This document shows, in pieces, positions 6,442 to 11,718 of a stretch of DNA of 12,054 bases. The position numbers and the translations under genes are program-made. The stretch lies in assembly GCA_900321905.1 (NCBI GenBank), contig ONXZ01000019.1, positions 1 to 12,054 on the forward strand. The letters are read 5' to 3'. The stretch is from an uncultured Eubacteriales bacterium (GTDB lineage Bacteria; Bacillota; Clostridia; Oscillospirales; Acutalibacteraceae). Every line of letters begins with the position of its first letter. Position 1 is the stretch's first letter. The notes beneath the pieces are model-generated. The model searched no databases, was not told the DNA's origin, and saw nothing but the letters and a program-made list of their open reading frames with translations.

Positions 6442-6774
6442 ATGGCACTGCAACCACTGTTTATTCTTTATGTAGTTATTGTTTTTTCGTTCATCGTTAC
6501 GTCGGTGTTTATGTTCAAACCAAAGGGCGATGAGCGAGTACATCTAATATTTTTCTGGCTTGGCGTTGCACTGTCGGTGCTTGTTACGTTCATCAACGCA
6601 ACCTCGCTTGCTCCCGATATGACAGTGCGCATTATCGCAGCGTGGGGCGGACTGCTGTTCAGCGGCATTGGTATTATTGTGCGTATGATTACAGGCAAAA
6701 CAAACACGGTAGCAAATGTGCTTGTTATGACCTGCACCGTCTACGGCGCCGCAAGTTATCTGCTGCTTATGTGA
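6442..6774 (+). CDS. Small four-helix membrane protein, unknown function
   Basis: The 110-residue protein has hydrophobic segments at about 5-25, 34-52, 64-80 and 90-109, joined by short charged loops (KPKGDER, VRMITGKTN). I do not recognise a family. The ribosome site AGGAGG (6428-6433) is strong and lies inside the end of birA, and the start is two bases after the birA stop. It is therefore the last gene of the lexA-to-birA run. A bidirectional terminator follows about 90 bases later. Confidence 0.85.
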   Translation: MALQPLFILYVVIVFSFIVTSVFMFKPKGDERVHLIFFWLGVALSVLVTFINATSLAPDMTVRIIAAWGGLLFSGIGIIVRMITGKTNTVANVLVMTCTVYGAASYLLLM

Positions 6775-6862
6775 TAATTGCGAATTCAGGTTGCTCGCTG
6801 CACTTTGGAAGTTTCAACGGAACGCTGTGGGCATCGCTCCCTACAACTATTCACTTTACAAT

Positions 6863-6893
6863 AAAAATGCACTCCATAGCGGAGTGCATTTTT
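6863..6893. terminator. Bidirectional terminator between convergent genes
   Basis: AAAAATGCACTCC (6863-6875) and its exact complement (6881-6893) form a 13-bp stem with a 5-base loop. Each arm is A-rich outside and T-rich inside, so each strand ends its stem in a T run. It sits between the membrane gene ending at 6774 and the minus-strand DUF1846 gene ending at 6901, and can serve both. Confidence 0.9.
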
Positions 6894-6900
6894 GTTTTTG

Positions 6901-8364
6901 TTATTTTGTTTTCGGGTCGCAGGTTACGCGCACGCCGATGCGTTTGAGCAGAGTTTCGTCCACCTGCGCGAGCATAACTGTGGAATGAAATTCCGTGTTG
7001 CGCAGGTTTTTGAGTTGTGCGAGCGCTGCTGCTGCATTTTCGTTTGTGCTTGCCGAGATTGACAGCGCAAGCAGTGTTTCGTCTGTGTGAAGTCGCGGAT
7101 TGTGACCGCCGAGGTAGTTCACCTTGAGTTTCTGCACAGGCTTGATAACCTCAGGCAGAATCAGCAGAATATCGTCGTCAATGCCTGCAAGGTGCTTGAG
7201 TGCGTTGAGCAGCATTGCCGAAGAACAGCCGAGCAGTTCAGATGTCTTGCCTGTGATAACCGTGTCGTCGTTGAGTTCAATCGCAGCGGCAGGAGCGCCT
7301 GTGTTTTCTTCAACAATTCGCGCGGCAACAGTGCAGGCGCGGTCTGTCACGCTGATACTCGCCTGATTCATCAGCAATTCAATCTTGTAAACCTCGTCGC
7401 TGTGTACAGGCAGTTTGGTGTTCTGACAAAGCGCTGTGAAGTAGCGGCGGATAACCTCCTGCTTCGACGCCTCGCGGCACGCGTTGTCGTCAATAATGCA
7501 GTTGCCTGCCATATTAACGCCCATATCAGTGGGCGACTTGTACGGACATTCGCCGTAAATCTTGTCAAAAGTAGCCTTTAAAACAGGGAAAATTTCAACA
7601 TCACGGTTGTAGTTAACGGTTGTCACGACATACGCTTCAAGGTGCCACGGGTCAATCATATTAACGTCGTTAAGGTCAGCTGTCGCCGCTTCGTAAGCGA
7701 TGTTAACAGGGTGCTTTAGCGGAATGTTCCAGATAGGGAATGTTTCAAATTTAGCATATCCCGCTTTGATACCGCGCTTGTTTTCGTGATAAAGTTGCGA
7801 CAGGCAGGTAGCCATTTTGCCGCTGCCGGGGCCGGGTGCAGTTACAACAACAAGTTTGCGGCTCGTTTTAATGTAATCGTTTTTGCCGTAGCCGTCGTCA
7901 CTGACGATTTTTGAAATATTTGACGGATAACCGTCAATCTTGTAGTGGTGATAAACGGGATAGCCGAGCGCGTTGAGCCTTTCCTCAAACTCTCTGGTTT
8001 TTGCAGACGGTGCAAACTTTGTCAGCACAACGCTGCCGACCATAAGCCCGATATCCGTAAACTCGCCGATAAGACGCACAACTTCGTCATCGTATGTAAT
8101 GCCAAGGTCGCCGCGGCGCTTTGATTTTTCAATATCCTCTGCGCTGATTACAAGCACAATCTCCGCCTCGTCCTTGAGTTGCAGGAGCATTTGCAGTTTA
8201 CTGTCAGGCTGAAAACCCGGCAGTACGCGCGACGCATGGTAGTCGTCAAACAACTTGCCGCCGAACTCAAGGTAGAGTTTACCGCCAAACTCGCTAATCC
8301 TCTCGCGGATACGTTGTGACTGCATTGACTTGTATTTGTCGTTGTCAAATCCGATTTTGTACAT
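6901..8364 (-). CDS. DUF1846 (UPF0371) family protein
   Basis: A conserved bacterial family of unknown biochemical role, common in Firmicutes and Actinobacteria. The 487-residue length is close to the usual size of about 490-500. N-terminal landmarks include MYKIGFDNDKY, two FGGKL copies (26-30 and 34-38) and HASRVLPGF. APGPGSGK at 176-183 is a glycine-rich loop that resembles a nucleotide-binding P-loop and precedes MATCLSQLYHENKRG. Later segments, such as IDPWHLEAY and SPTDMGVNMAG, appear conserved in the family. ATG at 8362-8364 is preferred because GGAGG lies six to seven bases upstream on the minus strand; a longer frame back to 8421 would run through the promoter. It is monocistronic and divergent from the DUF1858 gene. 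Confidence 0.93.
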   Translation of the reverse strand: MYKIGFDNDKYKSMQSQRIRERISEFGGKLYLEFGGKLFDDYHASRVLPGFQPDSKLQMLLQLKDEAEIVLVISAEDIEKSKRRGDLGITYDDEVVRLIGEFTDIGLMVGSVVLTKFAPSAKTREFEERLNALGYPVYHHYKIDGYPSNISKIVSDDGYGKNDYIKTSRKLVVVTAPGPGSGKMATCLSQLYHENKRGIKAGYAKFETFPIWNIPLKHPVNIAYEAATADLNDVNMIDPWHLEAYVVTTVNYNRDVEIFPVLKATFDKIYGECPYKSPTDMGVNMAGNCIIDDNACREASKQEVIRRYFTALCQNTKLPVHSDEVYKIELLMNQASISVTDRACTVAARIVEENTGAPAAAIELNDDTVITGKTSELLGCSSAMLLNALKHLAGIDDDILLILPEVIKPVQKLKVNYLGGHNPRLHTDETLLALSISASTNENAAAALAQLKNLRNTEFHSTVMLAQVDETLLKRIGVRVTCDPKTK

Positions 8365-8392
8365 ATTTTTGTCCTCCGTAATACACTTTTCT

Positions 8393-8421
8393 ATTGTAAC
8401 AGAAGTCGAGCGATTTTTCAA
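8393..8421 (-). promoter_or_regulatory. Promoter of the DUF1846 gene
   Basis: On the minus strand, TTGAAA (8421-8416), 17-base spacer, TACAAT (8398-8393), about 30 bases before the start codon. Confidence 0.8.
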
Positions 8422-8446
8422 TTATAATATGATAAAAATATTAGTC

Positions 8447-8475
8447 TTGACATAAAATAATTAATGTGTTAATAT
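8447..8475 (+). promoter_or_regulatory. Promoter of the DUF1858 operon
   Basis: TTGACA (8447-8452), 17-base spacer, TAATAT (8470-8475). The same hexamers and spacing occur in the lexA promoter. It fires away from the DUF1846 promoter, whose -35 lies only 26 bases away. Confidence 0.8.
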
Positions 8476-8490
8476 GTGTGACGGATAAAC

Positions 8491-8507
8491 CCTATTACTT
8501 TAATAGG
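8491..8507 (+). repeat. 5'-leader palindrome before the DUF1858 gene
   Basis: CCTATTA-CTT-TAATAGG is a perfect 7-base inverted repeat lying about 10 bases after the predicted transcript start and 6 bases before the AAGGAGGA ribosome site (8513-8520). It could be an operator site for a repressor or an mRNA stem near the 5' end. The sequence does not decide between them. Confidence 0.55.
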
Positions 8508-8527
8508 AATTTAAGGAGGATACTACT

Positions 8528-8734
8528 ATGGAGATTACAAAACAGACCACTATGGGCGAAATGCTTGAATATGACAGAGGTATCGCAGTTATCCTTATGC
8601 AAAACGGTATGCACTGTGTTGGCTGCCCTGCTTCTATTGGCGAAACTCTTGAGGAAGCGTGCACGGTTCACGGTCTTGACAGCGACGCTATTATGGAGCA
8701 AATTCACAAGTACCTTAAAGAAAACGGCAAATAA
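8528..8734 (+). CDS. DUF1858 hybrid-cluster-associated redox disulfide protein
   Basis: A 68-residue stand-alone DUF1858 domain, related to the N-terminal part of ScdA and to the 'hybrid cluster protein-associated disulfide' family. The pattern is ITKQTTMGEMLEYDRGIAVIL, then NGMHCVGCPAS with Cys30-x2-Cys33, then GETLEEACTVHGLD. The cysteine pair is the presumed redox or metal site. Such proteins are linked by genome context to anaerobic iron-sulfur or nitrosative stress systems, but their precise reaction is not established. The ribosome site AAGGAGGA at 8513-8520 is very strong and the promoter is close to consensus, suggesting high expression. No hybrid cluster protein gene is adjacent here. 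Confidence 0.9.
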   Translation: MEITKQTTMGEMLEYDRGIAVILMQNGMHCVGCPASIGETLEEACTVHGLDSDAIMEQIHKYLKENGK

Positions 8735-8740
8735 ACCAAA

Positions 8741-9025
8741 ATGCGTTGGTTTTTACTTCTTGCAGGCGGGATTATCGGCGGCGTTTTGAGCGCATACTCA
8801 AGGCGCGACAGGGACAATGTGCTTTTGCGCGCTTTCAGTTTTATCGTGCCGTTTGGTTGCACGGTTGGCTTCTGGCTGCTTGAGTACAAGTCCGGCGGCA
8901 GTTTGCAGAATATCAGCAAACTCACGTCTAATATTGTCACAGTCGTGCTGACCTCCGTTTTGTGCTGGGGTATCAGCAAGGGCATCGGTGTGCTGATAGT
9001 CGGATATATTGACACAAAAAAATAA
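8741..9025 (+). CDS. Small membrane protein downstream of the DUF1858 gene, unknown function
   Basis: The 94-residue protein begins six bases after the DUF1858 stop. Hydrophobic helices lie at about 3-19, 28-47 and 63-89, with a positive loop SRRDRDN after the first. No clear ribosome site precedes the ATG, so it probably depends on translation of the upstream gene. A terminator follows immediately, consistent with a two-gene operon. I recognise no family; the composition and the stop/start arrangement make it more likely real than not. Confidence 0.65.
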   Translation: MRWFLLLAGGIIGGVLSAYSRRDRDNVLLRAFSFIVPFGCTVGFWLLEYKSGGSLQNISKLTSNIVTVVLTSVLCWGISKGIGVLIVGYIDTKK

Positions 9026-9040
9026 ACCAAAGGTATAACA

Positions 9041-9072
9041 GGCGGGTTTGCAAACCCGTCTTTATAATTTTA
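9041..9072 (+). terminator. Terminator of the DUF1858 operon
   Basis: CGGGTTTG/CAAACCCG (9043-9058) is a perfect palindrome, extendable by a G-U and a G-C pair to 9041-9060. It is followed by TTTATAATTTTAT. It lies 15 bases after the stop of the membrane gene. Confidence 0.75.
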
Positions 9073-9073
9073 T

Positions 9074-9102
9074 TTGACTTTATGTTGTTTTAATGTTAAT
9101 CT
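9074..9102 (+). promoter_or_regulatory. Possible promoter of the gene at 9109
   Basis: TTGACT (9074-9079), 17-base spacer, TAATCT (9097-9102). The -10 keeps the most conserved T, A and final T. Transcription would start at about 9108-9110, on or next to the ATG at 9109. Confidence 0.5.
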
Positions 9103-9108
9103 ATTGCT

Positions 9109-9456
9109 ATGAATGAAAAAAAGATTGCAAAAAGGTATCTTTTATCACTGTTCGGACTGTATTTTGCAGGTGCGGTTTTGCTTACAGCGTTTATGTTTGC
9201 GCTGCGCAGCAGAACTGCCGAGCCGCTTGTGACAGTGGGGCAGACTATTGCCGGCGGACTGTTGCTGCCGCTGATACCGTGCGTGTCGTACGCAGGGTTT
9301 GTAATGGCGTTTATGAAAGTGGGCGAACTCACAAAAAAACAGATGATTTTGATTGTGGTGCTGTATCCGCTGGTGCTTGTTGCGCTCACGCTTTACGGCG
9401 TGGTAATGCTTGTGCCGAGTGTAATCAGCGCAATTAAAGTTTTAAGTATTAAGTGA
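9109..9456 (+). CDS. Small membrane protein, unknown function, possibly leaderless
   Basis: The 115-residue protein starts MNEKKIAKRYLLSLFGLYF. Hydrophobic segments lie at about 11-32, 46-69 and 78-106, the last long enough to be two short helices, with basic loops on one side. No Shine-Dalgarno site lies in the 25 bases before the ATG, which is unlike its neighbours. The predicted promoter places the transcript start at the start codon, so a leaderless mRNA is possible. I recognise no family. It is separated from obg by a palindromic repeat, and no terminator is visible between them, so obg may be read from this promoter. Confidence 0.75.
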   Translation: MNEKKIAKRYLLSLFGLYFAGAVLLTAFMFALRSRTAEPLVTVGQTIAGGLLLPLIPCVSYAGFVMAFMKVGELTKKQMILIVVLYPLVLVALTLYGVVMLVPSVISAIKVLSIK

Positions 9457-9475
9457 TAAGTTTTGAGTTTTTTGC

Positions 9476-9554
9476 GGACGAGCAATGCTGGTCCCTACTC
9501 CAACGACTATCCCTCCGACGGCTAACGCCGCCACCTCCCCTTTAGCAAGGGAGG
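9476..9554 (+). repeat. Composite palindromic repeat in the obg leader
   Basis: Three hairpins lie in a row. The first is GGAC-G-AGC-AAT-GCT-G-GTCC (9476-9494). The second is CGGC-TAAC-GCCG (9519-9530). The third is CCTCCC with a bulged C, TT, loop TAGC, AA, GGGAGG (9534-9554). The GC-rich composition differs from the AT-rich flanks. The strings resemble small dispersed palindromic elements I associate with gut Firmicutes genomes, from memory. It ends about 10 bases before the obg ribosome site, so it would be part of the obg mRNA leader. Confidence 0.6.
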
Positions 9555-9574
9555 CTATAAGGTCAGGTGATTAT

Positions 9575-10846
9575 ATGTTTGTAGATATTGCAAAAGTTAA
9601 GATAAAAGCAGGTGACGGCGGCGACGGTGCAGTTGCTTTTCACCGTGAAAAATATGTAGCCGCAGGCGGACCCGACGGCGGTGACGGCGGCAAAGGCGGC
9701 GACGTTGTTTTTGTTGTTGATGATAACCTCGCAACGCTTGCTGATTTTCGCTACAAGCGCAAGTACAAGGCGCAAAACGGCGAGCCGGGCAAGGGCGGCA
9801 GATGTAACGGCAAAAAAGGCGCAGACCTTGAAATTCGCGTGCCGCGCGGCACAATTATCCGCGAGGCGACGAGCGGCGCAGTTATGGCTGATATGAGCAA
9901 AACGGAGCGCTTTGTCGCTGCAAAAGGCGGCAGAGGCGGCTGGGGCAACCCCCATTTTGCTACGCCTACAAGGCAGGTACCGCGTTTTGCAAAACCCGGC
10001 GTTCCCGGCGAGGAGTGGGAAGTCAATCTTGAACTTAAACTTCTTGCGGACGTTGGTCTTATCGGCTATCCGTCAGTTGGCAAGTCGAGCCTGATTTCCG
10101 TTGTGTCGCAGGCTAAACCAAAGATTGCCGACTATCATTTTACTACCCTTGTGCCAAACCTCGGCGTTGTGTCGATGGGCGAGGGCAACAGTTTTGTAAT
10201 TGCGGATATTCCCGGTCTTATCGAGGGCGCAAGCGACGGTATTGGTCTCGGTCATCAGTTTTTGCGCCACGTTGAGCGCTGCCGACTGCTTATACACATT
10301 GTCGATGTCAGCGGTCACGAAGGCAGGAACCCGATTGACGATTTTGAGCAGATTAACGCGGAACTTGTTAAATTCAACCCTGACCTTGCTGAGCGCCCGA
10401 TGATTGTTGCAGGCAATAAAATTGATATGGCTGAGCCTGAACAGATTGAAGAATTTAAAAAATATGTTGAGGGCAAAGGCTACGAGTATTATTCTATCTG
10501 CGCGCCGATTCTTGAAGGCACAAAAGAACTGATGAACGTTGTGTGGAACAAACTGCGCGACCTGCCTCCGATTAAAGAGTACGAGGCGGAGGAGATTCCG
10601 ATTGAGTCAATTATCGGTCAGGATACAGGCTTCAAGATTACGCAGGAGGACGAGGGTTACTTCCTTGTGGAAGCGGACTGGTTCCCCAAAGTGCTTAAAG
10701 GCATTGACATCGAGGACTACGAAGCGCTCCAATATATGCAGCGTGTGCTTGATAAAAGCGGCGTGTTTGCGGCGCTTGAAGAACGCGGAATACAAGAGGG
10801 CGACATTGTGTCGCTGTACGACATAGAGTTTGAATACATTAAATGA
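9575..10846 (+). CDS. obg: GTPase Obg (ObgE/CgtA), 50S subunit assembly factor
   Basis: Essential GTPase that binds the large ribosomal subunit late in assembly and senses (p)ppGpp. The 423-residue protein has the glycine-rich Obg fold (1-158, e.g. AGDGGDGAVAFHREKYV and GGPDGGDGGKGGDV). The G domain carries G1 GYPSVGKS (164-171), G2 TT (190-191), G3 DIPG (211-214), G4 NKID (281-284) and a G5 at SICA (307-310). The C-terminal OCT domain occupies about 345-423. I chose ATG 9575 because MFVDIAKVKI is the normal Obg start and AGGTGA (9565-9570) precedes it; an in-frame ATG at 9485 would translate the palindromic repeat. The stop overlaps the mrnC start. The usual neighbours rplU and rpmA are not upstream. 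Confidence 0.97.
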   Translation: MFVDIAKVKIKAGDGGDGAVAFHREKYVAAGGPDGGDGGKGGDVVFVVDDNLATLADFRYKRKYKAQNGEPGKGGRCNGKKGADLEIRVPRGTIIREATSGAVMADMSKTERFVAAKGGRGGWGNPHFATPTRQVPRFAKPGVPGEEWEVNLELKLLADVGLIGYPSVGKSSLISVVSQAKPKIADYHFTTLVPNLGVVSMGEGNSFVIADIPGLIEGASDGIGLGHQFLRHVERCRLLIHIVDVSGHEGRNPIDDFEQINAELVKFNPDLAERPMIVAGNKIDMAEPEQIEEFKKYVEGKGYEYYSICAPILEGTKELMNVVWNKLRDLPPIKEYEAEEIPIESIIGQDTGFKITQEDEGYFLVEADWFPKVLKGIDIEDYEALQYMQRVLDKSGVFAALEERGIQEGDIVSLYDIEFEYIK

Positions 10847-11232
10847 TGAGATTTACGGAAAAAGAGATTAACCCCAAGCAGTTATCGCCGCTGAACCTTG
10901 CGTTTATCGGTGACTGCGTTTACGAAATGCTTGTGCGCGAAACGCTGGTTGTCGAGGCTAACCGCCCTGTTAACGACCTGCATCGCGAGAGTGTTAAGTA
11001 CGTCAGCGCAAAGGCGCAGACAAGGGCATATGACAAAATTAAAGATATCCTCACCGAGGAGGAAACCGCTATCTACAAGCGCGGCAGGAACGCCAAAGTG
11101 GGGCATAACCCAAAGTCTGCAACACAGGGAGAATACCACATCGCAACCGGAATAGAAGCGCTGTTTGGATATTTGTACCTCACCGAGCAGCAGGACAGGC
11201 TCAGGGAACTGTTTAAAATTATCAGCGATTAA
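10843..11232 (+). CDS. mrnC: Mini-ribonuclease III (MrnC)
   Basis: A dimeric RNase III catalytic domain without the dsRNA-binding domain; in Bacillus it trims 23S rRNA precursors in the assembling 50S subunit. The 129-residue protein has LAFIGDCVYE with catalytic-site Asp24 and Glu28 region (19-28), SAKAQ (55-59), the family marker KRGRNAK (79-85), and TGIEALFGYLYL with Glu105 (102-113). The ATG at 10843 overlaps the obg TGA by four bases; ATG 10846 is an equal alternative. There is no strong ribosome site, so translation is probably coupled to obg. Full-length RNase III is excluded by the missing C-terminal domain and by the family-specific motifs. Confidence 0.94.
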   Translation: MMRFTEKEINPKQLSPLNLAFIGDCVYEMLVRETLVVEANRPVNDLHRESVKYVSAKAQTRAYDKIKDILTEEETAIYKRGRNAKVGHNPKSATQGEYHIATGIEALFGYLYLTEQQDRLRELFKIISD

Positions 11233-11235
11233 CTC

Positions 11236-11263
11236 TTGACAAACAGAATAATTGTGTTATAAT
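11236..11263 (+). promoter_or_regulatory. tRNA-Val promoter
   Basis: TTGACA (11236-11241), 16-base spacer, TATAAT (11258-11263), perfect hexamers. It begins four bases after the mrnC stop and lies 13 bases before the tRNA. Confidence 0.92.
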
Positions 11264-11276
11264 AATTAACGCTAAC

Positions 11277-11352
11277 GGGAGCATAGCTCAGCTGGGAGAG
11301 CATCTGCCTTACAAGCAGAGGGTCACAGGTTCGAGCCCTGTTGTTCCCACCA
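11277..11352 (+). tRNA. tRNA-Val (TAC)
   Basis: Acceptor GGGAGCA (11277-11283) pairs with TGTTCCC (11342-11348) with one G-U pair. The D arm is GCTC...GAGC, the anticodon stem TCTGC/GCAGA encloses CTTACAA with TAC at 11310-11312, and the T arm is ACAGG-TTCGAGC-CCTGT. Discriminator A is at 11349, with encoded CCA at 11350-11352. Confidence 0.97.
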
Positions 11353-11356
11353 AAAG

Positions 11357-11384
11357 AAACACACCGCAAGGGTGTGTTTTTTTT
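11357..11384 (+). terminator. tRNA-Val terminator
   Basis: AAACACACC (11357-11365) and GGTGTGTTT (11371-11379) form a 9-bp stem with a 5-base loop, ending in eight consecutive T (11377-11384). Confidence 0.93.
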
Positions 11385-11390
11385 GTGGGA

Positions 11391-11562
11391 GTGATGTGTT
11401 CCACTCCGTGAAACGTGATGTACCCTTCGGGCGTGATGTGTCCCGAGGACGTGATGTGCCCTTCGGGCGTGAATGTGGAACACAATTACATCACTGCGAC
11501 AAAGGAGCAACATCACTGTTCCGTAAGGAACTACATCATTTGTGCCAAGGGCACAAAATCAT
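11391..11562. repeat. Foldback array of GTGATGT/ACATCAC units with mini-hairpins
   Basis: GTGATGT occurs at 11391, 11415, 11433 and 11451, with variant GTGAATGT at 11469. The last four are exactly 18 bases apart. Between them lie small hairpins: CCC-TTC-GGG, GTCC-CGA-GGAC and GCCC-TTC-GGGC. The complement then appears as ACATCAC at 11488 and 11510, ACATCAT at 11533 and AAATCAT at 11556 (spacing 22-23), interleaved with hairpins GTTCC-GTAA-GGAAC (11518-11531) and TTGTGCC-AAG-GGCACAA (11540-11556). GTGTTCCAC (11396-11404) is the exact complement of 11475-11483 and closes a stem around the first array. No coding frame here looks real. It resembles dispersed gut Firmicutes repeats (from memory), and lies just after a tRNA terminator. 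Confidence 0.85.
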
Positions 11563-11586
11563 TAAATAACAGAAAGGGTTGCAAAA

Positions 11587-11620
11587 ATGTCAGATTCAAA
11601 ATTACGCTGATGTAATTTTG
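11587..11620 (+). other. AT-rich hairpin with seven-codon open frame in an intergenic region
   Basis: CAAAATTAC (11597-11605) and GTAATTTTG (11612-11620) form a perfect 9-bp stem with a 6-base loop. A tiny frame, MSDSKLR-stop, starts at ATG 11587 with GAAAGGG eight bases upstream and ends inside the hairpin loop. It could be a leader peptide, the remnant of a decayed gene, or chance. The stretch 11621-11663 holds nothing else I can name. Confidence 0.3.
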
Positions 11621-11663
11621 CTGAGAAAATAAACAAAACCTAAAATTTATACACAAACTCTTT

Positions 11664-11692
11664 TTTACGTTAATATGATGTGTTACTATAAA
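11664..11692 (+). promoter_or_regulatory. Probable promoter of the gene at 11719
   Basis: TTTACG (11664-11669), 17-base spacer, TATAAA (11687-11692), 12 bases before a strong ribosome site (AAAGGAGGT, 11704-11712). Confidence 0.6.
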
Positions 11693-11718
11693 ATCGAAAA
11701 AGCAAAGGAGGTTGCGAT

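Noticed and set aside
6781..6850. Possible dispersed-repeat remnant containing GGGCATCGCTCCCTAC
   Set aside because: It shares TCCCTAC with the element at 9491-9497 and feels like gut Firmicutes repeat sequence, but I see no clear inverted or direct repeat within it, so I do not list it as a feature.
7087..7581. 164-codon plus-strand frame inside the DUF1846 gene
   Set aside because: Antisense shadow of a conserved full-length protein; no ribosome site or recognisable domain.
8365..8421. Longer DUF1846 protein starting at 8421
   Set aside because: The extension runs through the -10 box of its own promoter, while the ATG at 8364 has a GGAGG site.
9485..9574. Longer Obg starting at the in-frame ATG 9485
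   Set aside because: The added 30 residues translate a palindromic repeat, have no ribosome site and do not look like Obg, whose normal start MFVDIAKVKI is at 9575 with AGGTGA upstream.
11391..11562. CRISPR array
   Set aside because: Units are 7-base cores at 18-base spacing with self-complementary spacers and an inverted second half; no 24-40-base repeats, unique spacers or cas genes.
11229..11569. Open frames on both strands across tRNA-Val and the repeat array (64-95 codons)
   Set aside because: They translate the tRNA gene and hairpin repeats, have no ribosome site, and give repetitive low-information peptides typical of false annotations over such elements.
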